From JAEMQF01 sp963850525 (lineage in GTDB: Bacteria; Pseudomonadota; Gammaproteobacteria; Burkholderiales; Burkholderiaceae_C), in NCBI GenBank assembly GCA_963850525.1, contig CAWKLQ010000004.1, positions 310,001 through 374,000 of the forward strand: a stretch of DNA of 64,000 nucleotides. Direction: 5' to 3'. The translations under genes were made by a program, and so were the position numbers. Shown one piece after another: positions 18,902 to 27,811 of this stretch (position 1 is the first letter of the stretch; each line of letters opens with the position of its first letter). Under the pieces are notes generated by a model. It had not been told where the DNA came from and did no database searches. It saw only the letters and a program-made list of their open reading frames with translations.

Positions 18902-19691
18902 CTCGGTCCCCCTGAACGGTGCCAACCCCAACCCCGCGCTGCTTGCGCGTATCGAGGACGCAGGTCTGAACGCCAGCGCGCCGCCGCAACAGCGCTGGCT
19001 TGACGGCTGGTTGCTGCGATATTCGCAAGGCAAGGCCAAGCGCGCGCGCTGCGTCAATGCCGTTGCAGCGGGACAGCGGCCCGTCGAGCAGAAGTTGGAA
19101 GAGTGCGCCAAGGTCTTTGCCGCAGCCGGGCTGCCGCTGATTTTTCGGATCACTCCGTTCACCTTGCCCCCCACGCTGGACACCCACCTCGCCGCGCAGG
19201 GCCTTCAGCGCTTCGACGACACCCGGGTGATGGTGCTGGGCGACTTCAGCGCGATCGAAAGCCCGACGCTGCCCACCGAGTGCAGTATTCGAGAAATCGC
19301 CCTCGAGCCCTTTGCCCAGCGGGTGGGCGCGCTGCGCGGCTCGCCGCTGTCGCAGCGCCAAGCGCACGCACAGCGGCTCGCCAATTCACCGGTGCCGTTC
19401 ACGGCCTTCGAGCTGCGCGAGCACGATGAAGTGTTGGCGTGCGGTCAATTCGCCATCGAGGCTGATCTCGTCGGGCTGTACGACGTCTACACCGCACCCC
19501 ATGCACGGGATCGCGGCCTGGCGCGCCGGCTTTGCCAACACCTCCTCGTCGCAGCCCGCAACCGCGGCGCCGCCCATGCCTACCTGCAGGTCGACTCAAA
19601 CAACGCCGCGGCACGTGCTGTCTACTTCAGGCTCGGCTTCAGCGACGGCTACAGTTATCACTACCGCGCCCGCGACCCGCTGACGGCCTGA
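18888..19691 (+). CDS. GNAT family N-acetyltransferase
   Basis: A 267-residue acetyltransferase. The C-terminal GNAT fold shows LVGLYDVYTAPHARDRGLARRL, which is the acetyl-CoA-binding loop (motif A, R/QxxGxG/A variant), followed by AYLQVDSNNAAARAVYFRLGF, the classic C-terminal motif. The N-terminal half is a helical extension or degenerate second GNAT domain. The substrate is unknown. The best start is a TTG at 18888 preceded by a GGTGAAG site, overlapping parA by 14 bases; no ATG fits. Placement between parA and parB is common in related bacteria, but involvement in partition is not indicated. Confidence 0.82.
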
Positions 19692-19703
19692 ACTATTCGG
19701 GCA

Positions 19704-20645
19704 CTACAGCCCCAGCGTCTCCTCGACGCCCAGATGCACATTCATCGCCTGCACCGCCGCGCCGCTGGCGCCCTTCCCCAAGTTGTCCAGGCGCGCGATC
19801 AACAGGGCCTGGTTTTGATTTGCAAAGACGAAAATGTCGACGCGGTTGGTGTCGTTGCATCCCTGAACGTCGAAGTATTCCGGTGCAGGATTCGCTTCGC
19901 TTGGCATCGCATGCACGCGGATGAACCTCTCGTCCCGGTAGCGCCGCTCGAAGGATTGCTGCAGGGCCGCCCCAGTCACCCCCGCGCCGAGCTGGGGCAA
20001 ATGCAGCGGCACGGTGACGGCCAAGCCCTTGTAGTAGTTCGCCACGACAGGCATGAACAAGGGCGGCGAGCGCAACCCCGTGTGCGCGGCCATCTCGGGC
20101 AAGTGCTTGTGCGCGAACTTCAGCGAATATGGGCGGGGCGAGCCCAGTTTCGGGTCGCTTGCACTCTCGTACTGCTCGATCAATTTCTTGCCGCCGCCTG
20201 AATAGCCGGTGATCGACGATGCAGAAATCGCCGCCTCCGGCTTCACGAGGCCGGCATCAACCAAAGGGCGAAGCAAAACGATGAATGCGAGTGCATGGCA
20301 GCCCGGATTGGCGATGCGCTTGGATGCGCGAATTTTCTCGCGCTGTCCTGGAGCGAGTTCGGGCAAGCCGAACACCCAGGTCGGGTCGGTGCGATGCGCG
20401 GTGCTCGCGTCGATCAGGCAAGTCTTCGGGTTTCGCACCAAGGCCACCGCCTCGCGCGCTGCCGCATCGGGCAGGCACAGGAAAGCGACGTCGGCGGCAT
20501 TGAGCAGTTCGGCGCGCATCGCGCTGTCTTTGCGCTTGTCGGCGTCGATTCGCAGCAGCTCGATATCGTCGCGACGCGCGAGGTACTCGTGGATTCGCAG
20601 GCCCGTCGTGCCTTCTTGACCATCGACATACACCCGGTGTTTCAT
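19704..20645 (-). CDS. argC: N-acetyl-gamma-glutamyl-phosphate reductase, type 2
   Basis: Third step of arginine synthesis: NADPH-dependent reduction of N-acetylglutamyl phosphate. At 313 residues it belongs to the short type 2 ArgC class. The nucleotide-binding start reads VYVDGQEGTTGLRIHEYL, the catalytic cysteine is Cys116 in ANPGCHALAF, and SSITGYSGGGK is the family substrate loop. The ATG is at 20645. It lies antisense to, and between, the GNAT gene and parB, and converges on the former with a 12-base gap. It has no arginine-pathway neighbours here, so it appears to be transcribed on its own. Confidence 0.93.
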   Translation of the reverse strand: MKHRVYVDGQEGTTGLRIHEYLARRDDIELLRIDADKRKDSAMRAELLNAADVAFLCLPDAAAREAVALVRNPKTCLIDASTAHRTDPTWVFGLPELAPGQREKIRASKRIANPGCHALAFIVLLRPLVDAGLVKPEAAISASSITGYSGGGKKLIEQYESASDPKLGSPRPYSLKFAHKHLPEMAAHTGLRSPPLFMPVVANYYKGLAVTVPLHLPQLGAGVTGAALQQSFERRYRDERFIRVHAMPSEANPAPEYFDVQGCNDTNRVDIFVFANQNQALLIARLDNLGKGASGAAVQAMNVHLGVEETLGL

Positions 20646-20766
20646 CGCAGATCCCTTCGTGTGCGGCTCGGCCTGCATTGTCGAGGAAAACCTGTCGCCG
20701 CTGCCGGCTGGCCCAAGCGCCAGAAGTGCGGCGAGCGCGGAACACTTCATCGTTGACAATTCCGCC

Positions 20767-21672
20767 ATGGTCACCAAGAAACCCAAGGGGCTAGGCATGG
20801 GCCTCGAAGCGCTGCTCGGGCCTCGCGTGCGCGACGCGGGTACGTCACCCGGCGGCGAGCCTTCAGGCTCGCTGCGCCAACTCAAGCTTTCGCAACTCCA
20901 GCCTGGCAAGTACCAACCGCGCACGCGCATGGACGACGCTTCGCTGCAAGAGCTCGCGCGCAGCATCGAGTCGCAAGGCGTGATGCAGCCCATCCTCGTT
21001 CGGGCGGTCGCGCAGGACCGCTTTGAGATCATTGCCGGCGAGCGCAGAGCGCGCGCTGCGAAGATTGCCGGCCTGGACGAAGTCCCGGTATTGGTCAGGC
21101 AAGTTCCGGACGAAGCCGCCGCGGCAATGTCGTTGATCGAGAACATTCAGCGCGAAGACCTCAATCCCCTTGAAGAGGCGCAGGGCCTGAAACGCCTGAC
21201 GACGGAATTCGGCCTCACCCATGAGCAGGCGGCGCAGGCCGTCGGGCGCTCGCGAAGTGCCGCGAGCAACTTGCTGCGCCTGCTGAATCTGGCGGAGCCG
21301 GTTCAGCATTTGCTGCTCAGCGGCGAATTGGAAATGGGCCACGCGCGCGCGCTGCTCCCCCTGGACGGCGCGCAGCAGATCCTGAGCGCGCGCGAAGTCA
21401 TCGCTAAGGGAATGAGTGTCAGAGAGGCGGAGCGGTTGGTCGCACGGGGCGGGATCCGGGGGCGCCAGACGCCACTCCTGCGCGTTAAGCGGGACAAGCC
21501 ACGCGATCTTGAGCGGATTGAGCAGGTCTTGTCCGATGCCCTGCTTGCAAGCGTTGAGATACGCGTCAAGAGGCGCACCCGCCGCGGGGAACAAGGCGAG
21601 GTCGCGATTCAGTTTGGCTCCCTGGACGAACTCAACGGCCTGCTCGAAAAATTGGGGCTTCCCGCCACCTGA
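20767..21672 (+). CDS. parB: Chromosome partitioning protein ParB
   Basis: A 301-residue CTPase and DNA-binding protein that loads on parS and spreads. The N-terminus MVTKKPKGLGMGLEALLG is the ParA-contacting tail, KLSQLQPGKYQPRTRMDD begins the core, AGERRARAAKIAG is the GERRxRA box for CTP binding, and LTHEQAAQAVGRSRSAASNLLRLLNL is the helix-turn-helix. A C-terminal dimerisation region follows. The ATG at 20767 begins the expected tail; upstream codons in frame are unrelated. It recognises the parS site in mnmG about 3.9 kb away. It is divergent from argC across 121 bases, so it must have its own promoter. Confidence 0.96.
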   Translation: MVTKKPKGLGMGLEALLGPRVRDAGTSPGGEPSGSLRQLKLSQLQPGKYQPRTRMDDASLQELARSIESQGVMQPILVRAVAQDRFEIIAGERRARAAKIAGLDEVPVLVRQVPDEAAAAMSLIENIQREDLNPLEEAQGLKRLTTEFGLTHEQAAQAVGRSRSAASNLLRLLNLAEPVQHLLLSGELEMGHARALLPLDGAQQILSAREVIAKGMSVREAERLVARGGIRGRQTPLLRVKRDKPRDLERIEQVLSDALLASVEIRVKRRTRRGEQGEVAIQFGSLDELNGLLEKLGLPAT

Positions 21673-21853
21673 CTCGACACCACCGTTCACCGGGCGAGTG
21701 CCGTAAGCAACAGCAACACGCCCGGCAATGCCCGCGAAATTGCGGAACTTTGCGCAGGAATATGCTCTCCATCGGCTTTTCTGATTCAACCGCATTCAGG
21801 CCGCATGCGTTGTGTACCGACAATTTGAGCAACTGACGCGGCGATGCGCGAAG

Positions 21854-21873
21854 TGCAAGGCAATTGCCTTGCA
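21854..21873 (+). promoter_or_regulatory. Candidate sigma-54 promoter within a 20-base perfect palindrome
   Basis: TGCAAGGCAATTGCCTTGCA is a perfect inverted repeat. It also contains GG (21859-21860) and GC (21871-21872) separated by exactly ten bases, in the form AGGCA-N6-TTGCA. That is the spacing and core of RpoN -24/-12 promoters. Transcription would begin near 21884, leaving a leader of about 150 bases before prkA. In E. coli the homologous yeaGH genes are sigma-54/NtrC dependent, which supports the reading. rpoN itself is encoded at 59502-61058. The palindrome may alternatively be a repressor operator. Confidence 0.62.
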
Positions 21874-21944
21874 TCTCGACTGATTCGCGATTCGCAGTTC
21901 GATCAGAGTCAATCCTGCTGCCTTGCTGACTCGACAAGGAAAGC

Positions 21945-21973
21945 TCTGATGGCGCCCGGTGGACGCCATCAGA
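21945..21973 (+). promoter_or_regulatory. Perfect stem-loop in the prkA leader
   Basis: TCTGATGGCG and CGCCATCAGA form a 10-base-pair stem with a nine-base loop (CCCGGTGGA). It lies about 60 bases before the prkA start and would be inside the leader if the sigma-54-like promoter is used. There is no T-run, so it is not an ordinary terminator. It could protect the RNA, bind a protein, or be a DNA operator. Confidence 0.5.
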
Positions 21974-22034
21974 ACTTCCCTCACCGCGCTCCCGCCTGGG
22001 GCCGCGCTGTGCTTCCGATGTCTAGGAGATCAGC

Positions 22035-23957
22035 ATGAATGTGATCAGCAACTTCGCAGCAAGATTCGAGCGCACCCGAGAAGAGGAGATGTCGCTCGAG
22101 GAATACCTCGCCGAATGCAAGCGCAGTCCGCTGGCCTATGCCACCGCGGCGGAGCGAATGCTCAAGGCAATCGGCGAGCCGCAGCAAGTCGACACGCGCT
22201 CCGAGCCACGGCTGTCGCGCCTGTTCGCCAACAAGATCATCAAGATCTATCCCGCGTTTGCCGAGTTCTACGGCATGGAAGACGCGATCGAGCAAGTGGT
22301 CAGCTACTTCCGCCACGCCGCGCAAGGACTTGAAGAGAAGAAACAGATTCTCTACTTGCTCGGACCGGTGGGTGGCGGCAAATCGTCGATCGCCGAGCGC
22401 CTCAAGGCGCTGATGCAGGAAGTTCCTTTCTACGCCATCAAAGGGTCGCCCGTGAACGAATCGCCTCTAGGGCTGTTCGATCCGGGTGAGGATGGTCAGA
22501 TCCTCGAAAAGGAATACGGTATTCCGCGTCGCTACCTGCAGCGCGTCCTGTCGCCCTGGGCCGTCAAACGACTCGAGGAGTACGGCGGCGATATTCGGCG
22601 CTTCAAGGTCGTCCGGCGTTACCCGTCGGTCCTCAAGCAGATCGGAATCGCCAAGACCGAACCCGGCGACGAGAACAACCAGGACATCTCTTCCCTGGTG
22701 GGCAAGGTGGACATCCGCAAGCTTGAGACCTTCGCTCAAGACGATCCGGACGCCTACAGTTTCTCCGGCGGCCTGTGCCTGGCCAACCAAGGGCTGCTCG
22801 AATTCGTCGAGATGTTCAAGGCACCTATCAAGGTGCTCCACCCCCTGCTGACGGCAACGCAGGAGAGCAACTTCAAGGGCACCGAAGGCTTTGGTGCGAT
22901 TCCGTTCGACGGCGTCGTTCTTGCCCACTCGAACGAAAGCGAATGGAAGGCGTTTCGCAACAACAAGAACAACGAGGCCTTCCTGGACCGCATCTACATC
23001 GTCAAGGTGCCGTATTGCCTGCGCGTCAGCGAAGAAATCAAGATCTACGAAAAATTGCTGCGGGGCTCGTCGCTGTTCAAGGCAACTTGTGCACCGGGCA
23101 CGTTGAAGATGATGTCTCAGTTCGCCGTCTTGACGCGACTGAAGGAGCCGGAGAATTCGAGCTTGTATTCGAAGATGCTTGTTTACGACGGCGAAAACCT
23201 GAAGGACACAGACCCGCGCGCCAAGAGTTTTCAGGAGTACCGAGACTATGCCGGAGTCGACGAAGGCATGAGCGGCGTGTCCACGCGCTTCGCCTTCAAG
23301 ATTCTGTCCAAGGTCTTCAACTTCGACAGCACCGAGATTGCCGCGAATCCGGTGCATTTGATGTACGTGCTCGAGCAGCAAATCGAACGCGAGCAGTTTG
23401 CCCCCGAGACGGAGCAGAAGTACTTGGCGTTCATCAAAGAGCACTTGTCGGTGCGCTACGCCGAGTTCATCGGCAAGGAAATTCAGACCGCGTATCTGGA
23501 GAGCTACAGCGAGTACGGTCAAAACATCTTCGACCGCTATGTCACCTATGCCGACTACTGGATCCAGGACCATGAGTACCGCGACACCGACACCGGAGAG
23601 GTGTTCGATCGCTCGTCACTGAACGCTGAACTCGAGAAGATCGAGAAGCCCGCGGGCATTTCCAATCCGAAGGACTTCCGCAACGAAATCGTCAATTTCG
23701 TCCTGCGCGCCCGCGCGAGTAACGCGGGTCAAAATCCCGCCTGGACGAGTTACGAGAAACTGCGGACCGTGATCGAGAAGAAGATGTTCTCGAACACGGA
23801 AGAACTGCTTCCTGTGGTCAGCTTCAACGCCAAAGCCAGCGCCGACGAAGTCAAGAAGCACGAGGACTTCGTGACGCGAATGGTCGCCAAAGGCTACACC
23901 TCCAAGCAAGTTCGCCTGCTCTGTGAGTGGTATTTGCGAGTGCGCAAGAGTTCGTGA
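22035..23957 (+). CDS. prkA: PrkA/YeaG family serine protein kinase
   Basis: A 640-residue AAA-type protein with a C-terminal PrkA kinase domain, matching the E. coli YeaG length (644). The N-terminal part shows the P-loop GPVGGGKSSIAERL near residue 110 and a DPGEDG segment. The central part has HPLLTATQESNFKG and EAFLDRIYIVKVPYCLR, which are strongly conserved in the family. YeaG acts in nutrient-limitation and stress adaptation in enterobacteria. The ATG at 22035 has AGGAGA in front. It heads an apparent three-gene operon, 27 bases before yeaH, downstream of a sigma-54-like promoter. Confidence 0.96.
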   Translation: MNVISNFAARFERTREEEMSLEEYLAECKRSPLAYATAAERMLKAIGEPQQVDTRSEPRLSRLFANKIIKIYPAFAEFYGMEDAIEQVVSYFRHAAQGLEEKKQILYLLGPVGGGKSSIAERLKALMQEVPFYAIKGSPVNESPLGLFDPGEDGQILEKEYGIPRRYLQRVLSPWAVKRLEEYGGDIRRFKVVRRYPSVLKQIGIAKTEPGDENNQDISSLVGKVDIRKLETFAQDDPDAYSFSGGLCLANQGLLEFVEMFKAPIKVLHPLLTATQESNFKGTEGFGAIPFDGVVLAHSNESEWKAFRNNKNNEAFLDRIYIVKVPYCLRVSEEIKIYEKLLRGSSLFKATCAPGTLKMMSQFAVLTRLKEPENSSLYSKMLVYDGENLKDTDPRAKSFQEYRDYAGVDEGMSGVSTRFAFKILSKVFNFDSTEIAANPVHLMYVLEQQIEREQFAPETEQKYLAFIKEHLSVRYAEFIGKEIQTAYLESYSEYGQNIFDRYVTYADYWIQDHEYRDTDTGEVFDRSSLNAELEKIEKPAGISNPKDFRNEIVNFVLRARASNAGQNPAWTSYEKLRTVIEKKMFSNTEELLPVVSFNAKASADEVKKHEDFVTRMVAKGYTSKQVRLLCEWYLRVRKSS

Positions 23958-23984
23958 TCGAATGACACCGCCGAGGACCGCGCT

Positions 23985-25259
23985 TTGCAGCAAATCATCG
24001 ATCGCCGCCTCGCCGGCAAGAATAAATCCATCGGCAATCGCGAGCGGTTCCTGCGCCGCCACAAGGAGCAAATCCGTGAGGCGGTGAAGCGCGCTGTCGA
24101 CGGCCGTGGCATTCGCGACATGGCGCAGGGCGAGGACATCCACATCCCGAAGCGCGACATCAGCGAACCCGTTTTCAGCCACGGGACAGGCGGGCGCCGC
24201 GATACCGTTCACCCCGGCAATCAAGACTACGTTCGCGGCGACCGGATCGAACGCCCGAAGGGCGGTGGCGGCTCAGGTGGCGGCGGGAAAGCCAGCGACA
24301 GCGGCGAGGGCAACGACGACTTCGTCTTCCACCTCAGCAAAGAAGAATTCATGCAGGTTTTCTTCGATGATTTGGCCCTGCCCAATCTGGCCCGCACGAC
24401 GCTTGCAGACACTCCCGAATTCAAGACCCACCGCGCAGGCTACAGCAGCGATGGCACACCCAACAACTTGCACGTCGTTCGCTCGATGCGCGGCGCGATC
24501 GGCAGGCGCATCGCGGTCGGGTCGGAAGCGCGTCGTACCTTGCGGGAGCTGGAAGAGCAATTGGCGCTCCTCAAGCGGCATCCCGATCCCAACCCGCACT
24601 CCCGCGAGCTGCTCAGCATTCAGCGCGAAATCGATGCGCTGCGCGCGCGGCTGGCGCGGATTCCGTACCTCGACCCGATCGACTTGCGCTACCGCAGTCG
24701 GGTTCGGGTTCCCGTTCCCACGTCCAAGGCAGTGATGTTCTGCCTCATGGATGTTTCAGGTTCGATGGATGAGTCGCGCAAGGAGCTTTCGAAGCGATTC
24801 TTCATCCTCCTCTATTTGTTTCTCACGCGCCACTACGAGAAGATCGAAATCGTCTTCATCCGCCACCACACCCAAGCGCAAGAAGTCGACGAGCAGAATT
24901 TCTTTCACGCCACCGAGACTGGTGGCACGGTGGTATCGAGCGCACTGGTGCTGATGGAAGAGATCGCCAAGTCACGCTTTCCCACCAGCGAATGGAATAT
25001 CTACGGTGCTCAGGCGAGCGACGGGGACAATTGGCATCACGACAGCGGTCGATGCCGCCAGTTGCTTGCCGAGCGCATCCTGCCCCTGTGCCGCTATTTC
25101 GCCTACGTCCAGGTCGCCGAAGAAGAACAAAACCTCTGGGAGGAATACGCCCAGCTCGCGGGGCAGGCCAAAGTCTTCGCCATGCGCAAAGTGACCGAGG
25201 CTTCACACATTTACCCGGTATTTCGCGACCTGTTCAAGAAGGAAGGTGTGCCCGCATGA
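23985..25259 (+). CDS. yeaH: YeaH family von Willebrand A protein (DUF444)
   Basis: A 424-residue DUF444 protein, the usual partner of PrkA. The N-terminus QQIIDRRLAGKNKSIGNRERFLRR is the family signature; a glycine-rich linker of about 20 residues (near 92-102) follows. The VWA metal site DVSGSMDESRK is near residue 260, with ETGGTVVSS forming the second loop. It starts with TTG at 23985, as no ATG fits the conserved N-terminus, and GAGGA lies upstream. Its molecular function is unknown beyond joint stress phenotypes with YeaG. Its stop overlaps the spoVR start as ATGA, indicating coupling. Confidence 0.93.
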   Translation: MQQIIDRRLAGKNKSIGNRERFLRRHKEQIREAVKRAVDGRGIRDMAQGEDIHIPKRDISEPVFSHGTGGRRDTVHPGNQDYVRGDRIERPKGGGGSGGGGKASDSGEGNDDFVFHLSKEEFMQVFFDDLALPNLARTTLADTPEFKTHRAGYSSDGTPNNLHVVRSMRGAIGRRIAVGSEARRTLRELEEQLALLKRHPDPNPHSRELLSIQREIDALRARLARIPYLDPIDLRYRSRVRVPVPTSKAVMFCLMDVSGSMDESRKELSKRFFILLYLFLTRHYEKIEIVFIRHHTQAQEVDEQNFFHATETGGTVVSSALVLMEEIAKSRFPTSEWNIYGAQASDGDNWHHDSGRCRQLLAERILPLCRYFAYVQVAEEEQNLWEEYAQLAGQAKVFAMRKVTEASHIYPVFRDLFKKEGVPA

Positions 25260-26863
25260 CCCGCATGTCACGCATGGCGGCGGCCGACTTGCTTGATGCC
25301 GCGGCTGCCCCTGCACCTCGAACCGTGATGCGGGCGCGCGAAATCCAGCGACCAACGCGTGCGGCCCAGCCCCTGCCCGCACCGAGCGACTGGACCTTCG
25401 AGTTGCTCGAACGCTACCACCAGGTCATACGCCAAACGGCCACACGCTATGGGCTGGACACGTACCCCAATCAACTGGAGATCATCACCGCCGAACAGAT
25501 GATGGACGCGTACGCGTCGGTCGGCATGCCGGTGAACTACCGCCACTGGAGCTTTGGCAAGGAGTTCATCGCGACCGAAAAGAACTATCGGCGCGGCCAC
25601 ATGGGGCTGGCGTACGAGATCGTCATCAATTCAAACCCTTGCATCAGCTACCTGATGGAAGAGAACACGCTGGCCATGCAGGCCCTCGTGATCGCCCATG
25701 CGGCCTACGGACATAACAGCTTCTTCAAGGGGAACTACCTGTTTCGCATGTGGACCGACGCGTCGTCGATCATCGATTACCTCGTCTACGCTCGAAACTA
25801 CGTGACGCAATGCGAAGAACGCCATGGGCTGGAGGCCATCGAGGCGCTTCTGGACAGTTGCCATGCCTTGATGAACTACGGCGTCGATCGCTACCGCCGC
25901 CCCAGCAAACTGAGCCTGGCTCAGGAGCAGGCCCGAAGCAAGGACCGCGCCGAATACGCCCAACAGCAAATCAACGACTTGTGGCGCACACTTCCGCGCC
26001 GCGCTGAAAAGGCGACGGAAGAGTCTCAGGCCCGACGGTTCCCAGAAGAGCCGCAAGAGAATTTGCTCTATTTCATCGAGAAGAACGCGCCCTTGCTCGA
26101 GCCATGGCAGCGCGAAATCGTGCGCATCGTTCGCAAAGTGGCCCAGTATTTCTACCCGCAGCGTCAAACCCAGGTGATGAATGAAGGTTGGGCAACCTTC
26201 TGGCACCACCACCTGCTCAACGCGATGTACGACGATGGTCACCTCGCCGATGGCGTGATGATCGAGTGGCTCACGTCGCACACGAATGTCGTCTTTCAGC
26301 CCCCGGTCGGACATCGTGCCTACAGTGGCATCAATCCTTACGCGCTGGGCTTTGCCATGTACGGCGATATCAAGCGCATTTGCGAGTCACCGACGGACGA
26401 AGATCGTGCCTGGTTCCCGGAGCTGGCCGGGCAGGATTGGCTGGAGGCCATTGATCACGCAATGCGCAACTTCAAAGACGAGAGCTTTATCGGCCAGTAT
26501 CTTTCGCCGCAGCTGATGCGCGATTTCCGCCTGTTCTCAATCGTCGACGACGAATCGGAAAAAGACCTCGAGGTTGCGGCCATTCACGACGAAGCGGGAT
26601 ACCGCCAGGTTCGCGAGAGTCTGAGCCGTCAATACGACCTGGGCAGCCGCGAACCCAATATTCAGGTCTGGAGCGTCAACCTGCGTGGTGATCGCTCGCT
26701 GACGCTGCGGCATACCCAGCACAACCAGCGTCCCCTGCACGACGACGGACAAGAAGTGCTCAAGCATGTCGCTCGCCTTTGGGGGTTCGGCACCCATTTA
26801 GAGAGTGTGAACGCCTCTGGGGCCATCGCTACGCGCTGGTCAGTGCCGGCACCTACCGACTGA
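25256..26863 (+). CDS. spoVR: SpoVR/YcgB family protein
   Basis: A 535-residue cytoplasmic protein named for a Bacillus spore cortex factor, here in a non-sporulating background. Highly conserved segments include YPNQLEIITAEQMMDAYASVGMP, HWSFGKEF, MQALVIAHAAYGHNSFFKGN and MNEGWATFWHH, with conserved His, Glu and Trp residues. The biochemical role remains unknown. Its first about 50 residues are alanine- and proline-rich and poorly conserved, so a start at 25265 is also possible. It overlaps yeaH by four bases and ends the prkA-yeaH-spoVR module. Co-conservation of the three suggests one stress pathway. Confidence 0.94.
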   Translation: MTRMSRMAAADLLDAAAAPAPRTVMRAREIQRPTRAAQPLPAPSDWTFELLERYHQVIRQTATRYGLDTYPNQLEIITAEQMMDAYASVGMPVNYRHWSFGKEFIATEKNYRRGHMGLAYEIVINSNPCISYLMEENTLAMQALVIAHAAYGHNSFFKGNYLFRMWTDASSIIDYLVYARNYVTQCEERHGLEAIEALLDSCHALMNYGVDRYRRPSKLSLAQEQARSKDRAEYAQQQINDLWRTLPRRAEKATEESQARRFPEEPQENLLYFIEKNAPLLEPWQREIVRIVRKVAQYFYPQRQTQVMNEGWATFWHHHLLNAMYDDGHLADGVMIEWLTSHTNVVFQPPVGHRAYSGINPYALGFAMYGDIKRICESPTDEDRAWFPELAGQDWLEAIDHAMRNFKDESFIGQYLSPQLMRDFRLFSIVDDESEKDLEVAAIHDEAGYRQVRESLSRQYDLGSREPNIQVWSVNLRGDRSLTLRHTQHNQRPLHDDGQEVLKHVARLWGFGTHLESVNASGAIATRWSVPAPTD

Positions 26864-27013
26864 CGAATTCGCCGGACCAGCGCACGTGCGCGCCAGCTTG
26901 CCCCCACAGCGGGTAGGTAGCCTGCGTTGTCCCGGACGGCTCTTCTTGTCCCCCTTGTCCCGTCCGTCTGTGGCAAACTTACAACGCGGCAGAGCTTTTT
27001 TTGGGGGTGTGCG

Positions 27014-27556
27014 ATGCGCCAAGCGATTCTGGCAATTCTGTTGGGATGGGCATGCCTCACGCAGGCCTGGGCGGCGCTAGACGTTGGTGAGTCTGCCCCT
27101 GACTTCACCGCCAATGCGGCCCTCGCGGGCAAGACCTACAACTACTCGCTCAAGGACTCACTGTCCAAGGGCCCGGTCGTGTTGTATTTCTTTCCCGCTG
27201 CCTTTACTGAAGGCTGCTCGATCGAGGCACAGCAATTCGCTCAGGCCGTACCGCAATTTGAGGCGCTCGGCGCTTCAATCATCGGCGTGTCAGGCGACAG
27301 CATCGAGACGCTGAGCAAGTTTTCGGTGCAGGTTTGCCAGGGCAAGTTTCCGGTCGCGTCCGACGCCTCGAAGACCATCATGAAAGCCTACGACGCGACA
27401 ATGAAGGCAATGCCAGATTTCGCGACGCGCGTTTCTTACGTCATCGCGCCTAACGGGGCCATCCTCTACAACTACTTGAGTCTTAACCCGAACAAGCATG
27501 TCGAAAACTCGCTTGCCGCGGTTCGCGACTGGTCTCGGTTGAAGGCCACCCGCTAG
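27014..27556 (+). CDS. Secreted peroxiredoxin (AhpC/TSA family)
   Basis: A 180-residue thiol peroxidase with an N-terminal signal peptide (about residues 1-21, ending TQAWAA), so it likely acts in the periplasm. The peroxidatic site is FPAAFTEGCSIEAQQF with Cys68, matching PxxxTxxC. A second cysteine, Cys108, in VQVCQGKF could serve as a resolving residue. The ATG at 27014 was chosen because it gives a proper signal sequence; the upstream in-frame start at 26927 would bury it. It is on the same strand as spoVR, 150 bases downstream, and may be expressed separately. Confidence 0.88.
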   Translation: MRQAILAILLGWACLTQAWAALDVGESAPDFTANAALAGKTYNYSLKDSLSKGPVVLYFFPAAFTEGCSIEAQQFAQAVPQFEALGASIIGVSGDSIETLSKFSVQVCQGKFPVASDASKTIMKAYDATMKAMPDFATRVSYVIAPNGAILYNYLSLNPNKHVENSLAAVRDWSRLKATR

Positions 27557-27811
27557 ACGGCGCACTCGGCGCTAGGCCCATATGTCAACGCCAGGGGCGG
27601 ACCGCGCGTTAGGCGAGGGTCCGTTGATTGGCGCGTCTGTGCTGCGCAGCGAAGAGGGGATTGCGGTCTCCAAGGCGTCTTGCGTGTGTGCGGGTCCGGC
27701 CATTGCATTGGGCGGCGGCAACGCTAAACTGTCGTTCGGCGCACAAAGGCTGTTTGTTTGTCAGGCGCCTTTTGCAATTTTTCATTTTCAGCAATATCGC
27801 AGGAGACCCCA
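27557..27811. other. Intergenic region before the repeat protein
   Basis: A 255-base gap with no convincing gene. Its right part (27750-27800) is T-rich, unlike the surrounding sequence, and includes TTGTCA at 27758-27763 that could serve as a -35 element, but no good -10 hexamer was found at the right spacing. Confidence 0.4.

Larger units (their letters stand above)
21673..22034. other. Intergenic regulatory region between parB and prkA
   Basis: This 362-base stretch has no convincing gene. It holds a perfect 20-base palindrome containing a sigma-54-like promoter at 21854-21873 and a perfect 10-base-pair hairpin at 21945-21973. The prkA ribosome binding site AGGAGA follows just before 22035. 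No terminator with a T-run was seen after parB. Confidence 0.7.

Noticed and set aside
26880..26891. Palindrome GCGCACGTGCGC after spoVR
   Set aside because: Too short and without a T-run to call a terminator, and no nearby gene start makes an operator likely.
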